The translations under genes were made by a program, and so were the position numbers. From the NCBI GenBank assembly GCA_016707885.1, contig JADJGU010000002.1, forward strand, positions 124,001 to 188,000: DNA of 64,000 bases, written 5' to 3'. Shown piece by piece: positions 57,093-64,000 of the stretch. The notes below the pieces were generated by a model. It was given only the letters and a program-made list of their open reading frames with translations. It did no database searches and was not told the origin of the DNA. The DNA is from Sphingomonadales bacterium. GTDB taxonomy: Bacteria > Pseudomonadota > Alphaproteobacteria > Sphingomonadales > Sphingomonadaceae. How positions within the stretch are numbered: the stretch's first letter is position 1; each line of letters opens with the position of its first letter.

Positions 57093-57955
57093 TCAGGGCC
57101 GCTTTTTGAAGAGCAAGGTCATGCGGTCGCTTTCGCCGATCGCTTCATATTTGGCCTTGTCGACATCTTTCAGGCGTAGCGCAGGGGCAGTGTCCATACA
57201 CCGTCGGGCCAGTTGGCGCTGTCGTTCGGATTGGCGTTGATTTCGCTTTTCGCGACCAGTTCAAAACCGTTCACTTCCATGAACTTGATGACATCCGCCT
57301 CGCGCAGATAGCCCTTATTGCCATCGGCATAGCTATAGGGTGCATCGGCCTTGGCGCGATGCTGTTCGATGCCGAGCAGGCCGTCATCTTTCAGCAATTC
57401 ACGCATCCGTTTGATTTCCTGATCGGCCATGTTCCAGCGCATCAGATTGTGCATCATGCGCATCACGATGATACGGTCGAATGTGCCCTTGGCGCCGTCT
57501 GGTATGGCATCGAGTGTGAAGGCTCGGTAGTCGGTCGCAGGCTTGCCGGTGACTTTCGCGACGTCATCGGGGAATTTGGCGGCACCGGCCTTTACGGCTT
57601 CACGGGTCTTTTCATCAGCAAAGACGGTGGTGCTGAAATATAGGCCGTTAAACTTACCGCTGCCTTCCATATAGCGCCCCAGCGTCCGCGAAATCCACTC
57701 TCCGCCGGGGGCATATTCTCCGACGACATGGTCGGGATGGATGCGAAAAAATGCAAAGGTTTCTGCAGGGTGGCGATATTTGTCGCGCTTGGCATCTTCG
57801 GCGCGCGACGGGTCGGCAAGGATTTTGGCCATGCGCTCCTGATGCGCCTTGTGCATCGCTGCATGTGCCTTGTCGTGCTTGTGGCCGTGATTTTCCGCAA
57901 TTGCGGGCGCGGAAAGGGCGGTGGCTGCCAAGGCAAGAAATAGTGTCATTTTCAT
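57093..57955 (-). CDS. Exported methyltransferase-like protein, one frameshift near the end
   Basis: The start at 57955 gives a signal peptide (MKMTLFLALAATALSAPAIA), then a His/Lys-rich segment. The methyltransferase-like core has FFRIHPDHVVGEYAPGGEWI (SAM motif I), YRAFTLDAIPDGAKGTFDRI and VMRMMHNLMRWNMADQEIKR. At about 57175 the frame runs into TGA after LPLRY. The adjacent frame continues LKDVDKAKYEAIGESDRMTL, LFKKRP and stops at 57093. One base is missing; restored length is 287 aa. Similar exported methyltransferase-like proteins occur in sphingomonads; the substrate is unknown. Confidence 0.8.
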
Positions 57956-58022
57956 AGGGGAGGTCCTCTCTCTGGAATTTATGTCCGCCTTATGCGTCAG
58001 CTTGCGCGTTATGGGAATACAG

Positions 58023-59003
58023 TCAAAGCGGCACTTGCTGGCTTGAGCAATGGAAACTGCCACCACCGGTCAACACCGCATCGGCGCGCAGGCCGACAAT
58101 CTTTCGGCCGGGGAACAGCGGCTCCAATTCTGCTAGCGCCAAGTCGTCATAGTGACTTCCATAGATGGGAACCACAACCGCGCTGTTGCCGATGTAGAAG
58201 TTCATATAGCTCGCTGGCACCGCTTCTCCATCCTGCTCGAAACGACCGACCGAGGGCAGCGCAGTAACTTTGCAGCCAAAGGCTTCGGCTCGGCGGCGGG
58301 CGTCTGCATAGACCGCAGCATTGGGGTCATTGGCATCTCGCGATTCGGGGATGACCAGATGTTTGGCTGCCACAAAGCGGGCGAGATTGTCGACATGGCC
58401 GTCGGTATGGTCGTTGGCGAGGCCGTCACCAAGCCAGAGCAAGCGGTCGATACCAAGATCGCGGGCCAGCAGCGCTTCGATGGCTGAACGATCGAGTGCC
58501 GGATTGCGGTTGGGGTTGAGCAGGCAATCGACCGTAGTCACTGCCAAGCCTTCGCCATCGACATCAACTGATCCGCCTTCGAGTACCCATTCGCAATCGG
58601 TCACCGGAAAGCCCGCGTCCTCCGCGAGTCCGCGCCCGATCGTCTGGTCGCCTTCATATTCGAAGCGATTGCCCCAACCGTTGAAACCGAAATTGCGGGC
58701 AATGCGATCCGAGCCGCTACCCGCCAGGATACATCCGGTATCGCGCAGCCAAATGTCTCCGATCAGCCGGTCTTCGACGACTACGCCATCGTCGCACAAA
58801 TCGCGGGCGCGTGCCGTGGCTTCGGCTCCCTTGGCGATCAGATGCACCGTCTCACCCCTGCCGCCATCGCGCACCGCATTGGCGAACGCGGCTATCTGGC
58901 GTTGCGCCTCGGCCATAGGCTCGCCCCATGCGACGCGATCGGAGGGAAAGCCTATCCAGACGCGTTCGTGCGGGGCCCATTCGGGCATCATGCGAAGTGA
59001 CAT
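58023..59003 (-). CDS. aguA: Agmatine deiminase
   Basis: The 326-aa enzyme hydrolyses agmatine to N-carbamoylputrescine. It begins MSLRMMPEWAPHERVWIGFP and carries the family motifs RDTGCILAG, WVLEGGSVDVDGEGLAVTTV, GDGLANDHTDGHVDNLARFV (catalytic His/Asp) and GGGSFHCSSQQVP with the nucleophilic Cys. Together with aguB it makes putrescine. It overlaps neither neighbour; the M28 peptidase stops eight bases upstream of its start. Confidence 0.94.
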   Translation of the reverse strand: MSLRMMPEWAPHERVWIGFPSDRVAWGEPMAEAQRQIAAFANAVRDGGRGETVHLIAKGAEATARARDLCDDGVVVEDRLIGDIWLRDTGCILAGSGSDRIARNFGFNGWGNRFEYEGDQTIGRGLAEDAGFPVTDCEWVLEGGSVDVDGEGLAVTTVDCLLNPNRNPALDRSAIEALLARDLGIDRLLWLGDGLANDHTDGHVDNLARFVAAKHLVIPESRDANDPNAAVYADARRRAEAFGCKVTALPSVGRFEQDGEAVPASYMNFYIGNSAVVVPIYGSHYDDLALAELEPLFPGRKIVGLRADAVLTGGGSFHCSSQQVPL

Positions 59004-59010
59004 ATAGCTG

Positions 59011-60693
59011 TTACTTCGCTTCGCGGCCCTTGTCGCGGATCGCGCGGAACTCGTCGCCTTCGACCCAATTGGGCCAGGCGCTCGTCATCGCCAGCATCCG
59101 TCCGACGCGGTAATAGAGTCGCAGGTCGGACATCACGCCGGACCAGTCCCAGCTTTCGTCAAATTCGTCACCCGGGGCGTGGTAGCGGTTTTCCTCATAG
59201 TCCTTGGCGGCCTTTTCGGCAGCTTCCTTGCCGCCATTGACCAGATCGTCACCGCCTTCAAAATAGATCATCGGCACGCCTAGCTTGGCAAAGCTGAAAT
59301 GGTCCGAACGGTAATAGAAACCCTTTTCCGGGGTCGGTTCGCGTTCCGGGGTGCGGCCTTCAATCTTCGCCGCAGCATTCAGATAGGTATCAAGGTCTGA
59401 CTTGCCCATGCCGATCACAGTCAGGTTCTTGGCTGGACCCGACATCGAAAACGCGTCCATATTGACGCCGCCGACGGTCTTGGAGAGCGGATAGATTGGG
59501 TTTTCGGCATAATATTTGGAACCGAGCAGCCCCGATTCTTCAGCAGTCACGGCGAGAAAGACAATGCTGCGATCCGGCGCGCCTGCCTTCTTATGCGCTT
59601 CTGCTAGCGCCACAAGCGCCGCTGTACCTGTGGCATTGTCCACCGCGCCATTGCAGATTTCATCGCCATCGACCGGCGTGCATCGGCCGAGGTGATCCCA
59701 GTGGCCGGTGTAGAGCACATATTCATCGGGCCGCTTGGCGCCTTTCAATATGCCGACAATGTTACGGCTATTTTTCTTCGAGATCGCGTTTTCAAAGCTC
59801 ACTCCGGCCTTCAGGCCCAGCGGAACCGCCTTGAAGCCCTTTTTCTTTGCTGCAGCCATCGCCTTGGTCAGATCCTGCCCGCCCGCAGCCATGATCTTGG
59901 CGGCAACATCCTTTTGCACCCAGCCATTGGCCTTGGTCTGGTCCGCACCGCCATTTTTGGACTGGGCGAGGAACTGCGGGCCGGTCCAGCTCGAATTCAC
60001 CACATTCCAGCCATAGGCAGCCGGCGCGGTATCGTGCACGATCAGTGCAGCGGCGGCACCCTGACGCGCGGCTTCCTCAAATTTGTAAGTCCAGCGGCCA
60101 TAATAGGTCATCGCCTTGCCGCCGAACGGGCCTTCAAGTCCCGAGGTTTCAAAGTCGGGATCATTGACGAGGATGAGGACGGTCTTGCCCTTAACATCTA
60201 CACCGGCATAGTCGTTCCAGCCCTTTTCAGGGGCGTTGATACCGTAACCGACGAAGACGACGTCGCTGTCCTTGATGTCGATCTTAGCCTGTTCCTGATA
60301 GCTGCCTGCGACATATTCGCTGCCATAGGCGAAGCTCATCGCCTTGCCGTCTTTGCCGGTGATCGTGAGCGGGGAAAAATTCTTCGCAGCGATTTCAACG
60401 AGCGGCACGTCCTGAGTCCAGCCGCCGTCCTTGGCGCTGGACGGGTTGCCAGGTTCGAGGCCTGCAGCCTTGAACTTTTCGATCATCAGCGCGACGGTCT
60501 TTTCCTCGCCAGCAGTTCCAGGCGCGCGGCCTTCAAATGCGTCGGAGGAGAGCGTGCGGGTGACGTCCTTCATCGTCGCTTCCGACAGGTCGGGGACGGA
60601 AACTTCGGGCAGCGCGGCCGCGTCGGGTCCGTCGACTTTCTTGCAGCCCGCCAATGCGAGTGCCGAAACAAGGGTAAGCGTCAAAAGGCGCAT
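59011..60693 (-). CDS. M28-family metallopeptidase, lipoprotein
   Basis: GGAGAATGAC precedes the ATG at 60693, which opens a lipoprotein signal with lipobox ALALAGCKK. The 560-aa protein has a protease-associated domain insert (about residues 130-290). The M28 peptidase domain shows YTGHWDHLGRC (metal His-x-Asp), NGAVDNATGTAALVALAEA, VTAEESGLLGSKYYAENP (catalytic Glu) and GFYYRSDHFSFAKLGVPMIY (metal His). It probably acts as an aminopeptidase at the periplasmic side. It shares direction with aguA. Confidence 0.91.
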   Translation of the reverse strand: MRLLTLTLVSALALAGCKKVDGPDAAALPEVSVPDLSEATMKDVTRTLSSDAFEGRAPGTAGEEKTVALMIEKFKAAGLEPGNPSSAKDGGWTQDVPLVEIAAKNFSPLTITGKDGKAMSFAYGSEYVAGSYQEQAKIDIKDSDVVFVGYGINAPEKGWNDYAGVDVKGKTVLILVNDPDFETSGLEGPFGGKAMTYYGRWTYKFEEAARQGAAAALIVHDTAPAAYGWNVVNSSWTGPQFLAQSKNGGADQTKANGWVQKDVAAKIMAAGGQDLTKAMAAAKKKGFKAVPLGLKAGVSFENAISKKNSRNIVGILKGAKRPDEYVLYTGHWDHLGRCTPVDGDEICNGAVDNATGTAALVALAEAHKKAGAPDRSIVFLAVTAEESGLLGSKYYAENPIYPLSKTVGGVNMDAFSMSGPAKNLTVIGMGKSDLDTYLNAAAKIEGRTPEREPTPEKGFYYRSDHFSFAKLGVPMIYFEGGDDLVNGGKEAAEKAAKDYEENRYHAPGDEFDESWDWSGVMSDLRLYYRVGRMLAMTSAWPNWVEGDEFRAIRDKGREAK

Positions 60694-60857
60694 GTCATTC
60701 TCCAGAAAACGAATGCCGACGCTTCTGCCAGACTGCAGGCGGCGGCTCAAACAAAATTGAGCTTTGCAAATCATATTGCCCGGCGCTTGCAAACTTGGTT
60801 CAATCCATTTAATGATTAACAACTCAGTGAGTCTTTAATCAGTTTAAGGCAGGCTTC

Positions 60858-61457
60858 GTGGTTGGTATTAGGGATGAGCAGCGCGCTGCAACGCGGCAGC
60901 AAATTTTGAGGGCGGGGCTAGAGCTTGTCCGTCAGTCGGGCTTCGGAAAAACGACCACCGGCGAAATCGCAAAGCTGGTCGGGAAGGCGCATGGAACAAT
61001 CTTTGTCCATTTTGCGACCCGCGATGCCTTGGTGATCGAGATCGTAAAGGCGATCGGGAGCAGTCTGACCGATCATCTTGCCCGAATGTCGAGCGACAGC
61101 TTCGGCCTCGACCAGTTCCTCGACGCGCATCTTGCGGTGTTGCGCGAAGCGGAAGAGCTGCACAGCGCCCTGTTGCAGGAAATGTCGAGATTGCCCGCAA
61201 GTGCGCGCGCTTATGTCATGGCCATGCAGTCCGGCGTGTCGGCGCGTCTCGGTCGCGCACTGCAGATCGATATCGACAAGGGGTTAGCTCGCCCTTTCGA
61301 CAAGGTGGCTCTGGCAAATATCTGGATCGCGCTGACCAACCATTATTTGTTGAACCGCGATTTGTTCGCGCCCGGCGAGAGCGTAATCGTGCGGCATGGT
61401 GCCGCGCTCAAATCGCAACTGTTGGCGATCGTCGAAAAGGAGACAGCCCATGTCTGA
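60858..61457 (+). CDS. TetR/AcrR-family regulator
   Basis: The 199-aa protein has a GTG start at 60858 (VVGIRDEQRAATRQQILRAG). The DNA-binding domain is ELVRQSGFGKTTTGEIAKLV, GKAHGTIFVHFATRDALVIE; the rest is helical (HSALLQEMSRLPASARAYVM). The stop lies inside a small zinc-ribbon gene. It is divergent from the M28 peptidase. Target and ligand are unknown. Confidence 0.85.
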   Translation: MVGIRDEQRAATRQQILRAGLELVRQSGFGKTTTGEIAKLVGKAHGTIFVHFATRDALVIEIVKAIGSSLTDHLARMSSDSFGLDQFLDAHLAVLREAEELHSALLQEMSRLPASARAYVMAMQSGVSARLGRALQIDIDKGLARPFDKVALANIWIALTNHYLLNRDLFAPGESVIVRHGAALKSQLLAIVEKETAHV

Positions 61458-61719
61458 CACCCACTGTCCGTCCTGCGGGTCGTGCGGCTTTCCAATGGAA
61501 AGCGAAGACGATTTTGCCGGCGGGAATCGCGAAGCGGCCTATTGTTCGACATGTGCTGACAGCAACGGCCATCTGAAACCGTTCGATACTGTCGTCGCGC
61601 TTAATGCTGACTATTTTGTCCGGCATCAGGGCATCGACCTAAGTGCCGCTGTTGAGCTCGCACGCACACTTTTGCAAACGATGCCGGCCTGGGCTGGCAA
61701 TCAATCCACGCTGCAATAA
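61450..61719 (+). CDS. Small zinc-ribbon protein
   Basis: The 89-aa protein carries CPSCGSCGFPME (residues 6-17) and YCSTCAD (about 32-38), two CxxC pairs that can bind one zinc. The remaining helical part reads LSAAVELARTLLQTMPAWAG. It matches the family of putative zinc-ribbon proteins of unknown function found widely in bacteria. It overlaps the TetR gene by eight bases and so is co-translated with it. Confidence 0.82.
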   Translation: MSDTHCPSCGSCGFPMESEDDFAGGNREAAYCSTCADSNGHLKPFDTVVALNADYFVRHQGIDLSAAVELARTLLQTMPAWAGNQSTLQ

Positions 61720-61728
61720 GGGCGAAAC

Positions 61729-62619
61729 ATGAAGCATCCCTATCTCTTTGTGCCGAGCATCTTGCTGTCCGCAACTATGGTTTCTGCATCAGATGAAGCT
61801 GCGACACAGCCCAATGGTGAGGCCGCGATAACGATGCTGCATGCCATCAACCACCGCATGCTTGATTCGCGTTATGGCCAGCGCGACGATTTTGCTGTGC
61901 GATTGGTAGCGGATGATTTTTTCGGCATAGGTCGCGATGGCGGTTGGGTCGACAAGAGCAGATTTAATCAGCGATTGGAGGGTAATCGGCCGCCGACCGA
62001 AATCTTTTATGGTTATGTGCAAGTTCGCCTGTTCGACGGCGTCGCCCTGATCGAGGGTGTGGTGACGGTCGCCAGCGAGGATGGTGGTAAAACGCGCATT
62101 CGCTATACAGACGGCTATATCTGGCGTCGCCACGCGTGGTGGCTGATTTCCTCACAGGAGACGGAGTTAGGTGCGCCCGCGCGCGAGGACATAATTTCTC
62201 AACCCAAACCTGTCGGACTTGGTTGGGACGGAATTGATCCGAATGGTGATGATCTGTCTGTTCTAGAACAGCTGAACGCCAATTATGTCGATGCCTTCCG
62301 TCGCGCCGATGCAGGCTGGTTCGATGCGCATTTGACCGACGATTACAGGGTCACGTTCGGCGATGGTAGCTACCATGATCGCGGGGATGCTTTGGCAGAC
62401 TTCCAGATTCCCTATTTTGACAAGAACATCCGGAGCTTTCCTGTCGGCGCGGTCCGCATCCGCCGCTTTGGCGATATTGCGCTAATCCATGCAGAGAACG
62501 ATTATCAGCTGAAAGACGGGCGAAAGGGGATCAACCGCTACACTGATATCTGGCGCAAGATTGGCGATGATTGGAAGTGTCTATCAGCGCACATCACGGT
62601 TTTCAAACCTCCGACATGA
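61729..62619 (+). CDS. Exported protein with two NTF2-like (DUF4440/SnoaL) domains
   Basis: The 296-aa protein starts with a signal-like leader (YLFVPSILLSATMVSA). Two repeats of the cone-shaped NTF2-like fold follow. The first has MLDSRYGQRDDFAVRLVADD, YGYVQVRLFDGVALIEGVVT and RRHAWWLISSQETEL. The second has VDAFRRADAGWFDAHLTDDY, VRIRRFGDIALIHAENDYQL and WRKIGDDWKCLSAHITVFKP. Such domains bind small ligands or act as simple enzymes. Its start is ten bases after the zinc-ribbon stop, so it is in the TetR transcript. Confidence 0.82.
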   Translation: MKHPYLFVPSILLSATMVSASDEAATQPNGEAAITMLHAINHRMLDSRYGQRDDFAVRLVADDFFGIGRDGGWVDKSRFNQRLEGNRPPTEIFYGYVQVRLFDGVALIEGVVTVASEDGGKTRIRYTDGYIWRRHAWWLISSQETELGAPAREDIISQPKPVGLGWDGIDPNGDDLSVLEQLNANYVDAFRRADAGWFDAHLTDDYRVTFGDGSYHDRGDALADFQIPYFDKNIRSFPVGAVRIRRFGDIALIHAENDYQLKDGRKGINRYTDIWRKIGDDWKCLSAHITVFKPPT

Positions 62620-62647
62620 AAAAGGCGGCTCCATTGCTGGAGCTGCC
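62619..62647 (-). terminator. Terminator of the small barrel gene
   Basis: On the minus strand GGCAGCTCCA (62647-62638) pairs with TGGAGCCGCC (62633-62624), one mismatch, around GCAA, followed by TTTTT to 62619. Confidence 0.75.
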
Positions 62648-62670
62648 CCTTCAAAATCTTGACTTAACGC

Positions 62671-63114
62671 TTAGAACTTCACGCCGATTCCAACGCCAGC
62701 GGCGTTCAGATCGGTGCCGTTCAGGAAATAACGGCGATATTCGACCTTGCCGAACACCTTGTCGTTGAAGCTGTGCTGATAGCCAACGCCCGCATTGATT
62801 TCTTCAATGTCGTTCACTTCATAACCGGCGGCGATGTACAGCTTGCCCTTTTCGCCAACCTTGGCACCGAGGCGGCCGCCCAGATTGACCAGATCGGCAC
62901 CGTCGAAATTGGTATCATAGGACACTTCCGGACCGACAAACGCGGTCTCGCCGAGATCGATATCATAACCGGCAGCGACGCCAGCAAAGAAATCTTCGGA
63001 ACCACCGCCCCAGCCAAGTGCACCGCGGCCTTCGACGCGGCCTTCGCCTGCGGCCATGGCAGGGGTTGCGATCACAGCTGCAGCAGCCGAAGCGAGAATG
63101 AGGAGTTTTTTCAT
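62671..63114 (-). CDS. Small outer membrane beta-barrel protein
   Basis: The 147-aa protein has a signal peptide (KKLLILASAAAAVIATPAMA) and alternating strands: GRGALGWGGGSEDFFAGVAA, ETAFVGPEVSYDTNFDGADL, KLYIAAGYEVNDIEEINAGV and YRRYFLNGTDLNAAGVGIGV, ending in Lys-Phe, a common outer membrane assembly signal. It matches opacity/porin-type barrels of about six to eight strands. The function is unknown. Confidence 0.85.
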   Translation of the reverse strand: MKKLLILASAAAAVIATPAMAAGEGRVEGRGALGWGGGSEDFFAGVAAGYDIDLGETAFVGPEVSYDTNFDGADLVNLGGRLGAKVGEKGKLYIAAGYEVNDIEEINAGVGYQHSFNDKVFGKVEYRRYFLNGTDLNAAGVGIGVKF

Positions 63115-63290
63115 TTTTATATCCTTGATTTATTGGGAGATAAACCACGTCAGTGGCTAACCCCTATGTAGGAAGCCAATTCTTGCTGGCCAATGAATGT
63201 TACGCTAAAAAGTAAGATAACACCTAAAAAATGTTGTAATATTGCAACAGTTTTGATGTTGTTTTCGACGAACGGCTCTCGTTCAAGGAC

Positions 63291-63318
63291 AAAAAAAGAG
63301 CGGCCGAAGCCGCTCTTT
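63291..63318 (-). terminator. Terminator of rpsD
   Basis: On the minus strand AAAGAGCGGC (63318-63309) pairs with GCCGCTCTTT (63304-63295) around TTCG, followed by T to 63291. It lies 25 bases after the rpsD stop. Confidence 0.92.
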
Positions 63319-63342
63319 CGAACATTTGCGATGGACCGCTGA

Positions 63343-63957
63343 TTAACGCGAATAGAATTCGACGACCAGATTGGGTTCCATCTTCACCGGATAGGGCACT
63401 TCGTCGAGCGTCGGAACGCGGGTGAACGTCACCTTGTCATTGCCATCGGGGCTGACATATTCAGGAATATCGCGTTCGGCGAGGCCCTGCGCTTCGATAA
63501 CGAGCGCCATTTCCTTGGCCTTGTTGCCGAGGCTGATCACGCTGCCTACGTCGACCTGACGGCTGGCAATGTTGCACTTCACGCCATTGACGCGGATGTG
63601 GCCGTGGCTGACGATCTGGCGAGCCGCAAAGATGGTCGGTGCGAACTTGGCGCGATACACGATCATGTCCAGACGACGCTCGAGCAAACCGATAAGGTTC
63701 TGCGAGGTATCGCCCTTCATGCGGTTCGCTTCCTGATAAGCGCGCTTGAACTGCTTTTCGGTGATGTCGCCATAATAGCCCTTCAGCTTCTGCTTGGCGC
63801 GGAGCTGGAGACCATAATCGGAAATTTTGCCCTTACGGCGCTGACCATGCTGGCCGGGGCCATATTCGCGACGGTTGACGGGCGATTTGGGGCGACCCCA
63901 GATATTTTCGCCAAGGCGACGGTCAATTTTATACTTCGAATTCTGACGCTTCGACAT
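63343..63957 (-). CDS. rpsD: 30S ribosomal protein S4
   Basis: The 204-aa protein has the S4 start MSKRQNSKYKIDRRLGENIW, GRPKSPVNRREYGPGQHGQR and the S4 RNA-binding domain RRLDMIVYRAKFAPTIFAAR, QIVSHGHIRVNGVKCNIASR. S4 nucleates assembly of the 30S subunit by binding 16S rRNA. The length matches other alphaproteobacterial S4 proteins. It is a single gene with its own terminator, away from the main ribosomal operons, as is usual in this group. Confidence 0.97.
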   Translation of the reverse strand: MSKRQNSKYKIDRRLGENIWGRPKSPVNRREYGPGQHGQRRKGKISDYGLQLRAKQKLKGYYGDITEKQFKRAYQEANRMKGDTSQNLIGLLERRLDMIVYRAKFAPTIFAARQIVSHGHIRVNGVKCNIASRQVDVGSVISLGNKAKEMALVIEAQGLAERDIPEYVSPDGNDKVTFTRVPTLDEVPYPVKMEPNLVVEFYSR

Positions 63958-64000
63958 GTGTCAAAGTCCTTTCAATTTGCTAACATCAATGTTGTTTACC

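Overview
The window looks like a sphingomonad (Alphaproteobacteria, Sphingomonadales). Evidence: the alphaproteobacterial-type 204-aa ribosomal protein S4 at the right end, the adjacent aguA/aguB, folK and outer-membrane barrel genes, and a MobF relaxase plus F-type conjugation set of the kind carried by sphingomonad plasmids and integrative elements. The genus is not determined; base composition is moderate in the flanks and clearly more GC-rich in the conjugation block (about 33-50 kb).

Layout. (1) 1-10.9 kb, plasmid-like backbone: a DUF6915-like gene cut by the window edge, a short-tailed SSB behind a run of hairpins, small accessory genes, a ribbon-helix-helix protein, a TraD coupling protein, a TraI/TrwC-type relaxase-helicase, a HipBA toxin-antitoxin pair with three evenly phased operators, and an S24 repressor facing a 58-aa protein across twin operators. 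(2) 11.3-25.2 kb, cargo: a DsrE-like protein facing a diheme cytochrome c, a CusCBA-type metal efflux operon with its own two-component system, and a TetR-controlled MacAB/DevBCA-like exporter facing a methyltransferase. (3) 26.1-31.4 kb: four exported or unknown proteins and a histidine kinase/LuxR response regulator pair. (4) 31.4-32.0 kb: structured non-coding DNA. (5) 32.2-50.1 kb: a full F-type type IV secretion operon on the minus strand, traA-L-E-K-B-dsbC-traV-C-(unknown)-trbI-traF(peptidase)-traW-U-trbC-traN-F-H-G, mostly joined by ATGA overlaps. (6) 50.4-51.2 kb: two small regulators, one AlpA-like. (7) 51.4-64 kb: chromosomal-type genes, starting with a fused scar of a 3' sucD fragment and a 5' MFS fragment, then SDR/TetR, tRNA-Lys, folK, polyamine genes aguB/aguA, an M28 peptidase and rpsD.

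The relaxase, coupling protein and T4SS together would form a self-transmissible element, although the DNA-processing genes and the pilus/T4SS operon lie 24 kb apart with cargo between them. No integrase is in the window, so plasmid versus ICE is open; the AlpA-like gene, sucD scar and tRNA-Lys make 51-54 kb the natural place to look for a right boundary.

A major caveat: many genes are split by single-base indels. In almost every case the protein resumes cleanly in another frame with conserved motifs intact. That pattern fits uncorrected consensus errors better than decay, so I list these genes at their reconstructed full extents and state the breaks. The candidates I find most worth following are the hairpin array before ssb (possible single-stranded-DNA promoter), the three HipB operators at exact 49-bp spacing, the S24/58-aa switch, the 36-bp TetR palindrome, and an unnamed membrane protein embedded in the T4SS operon.
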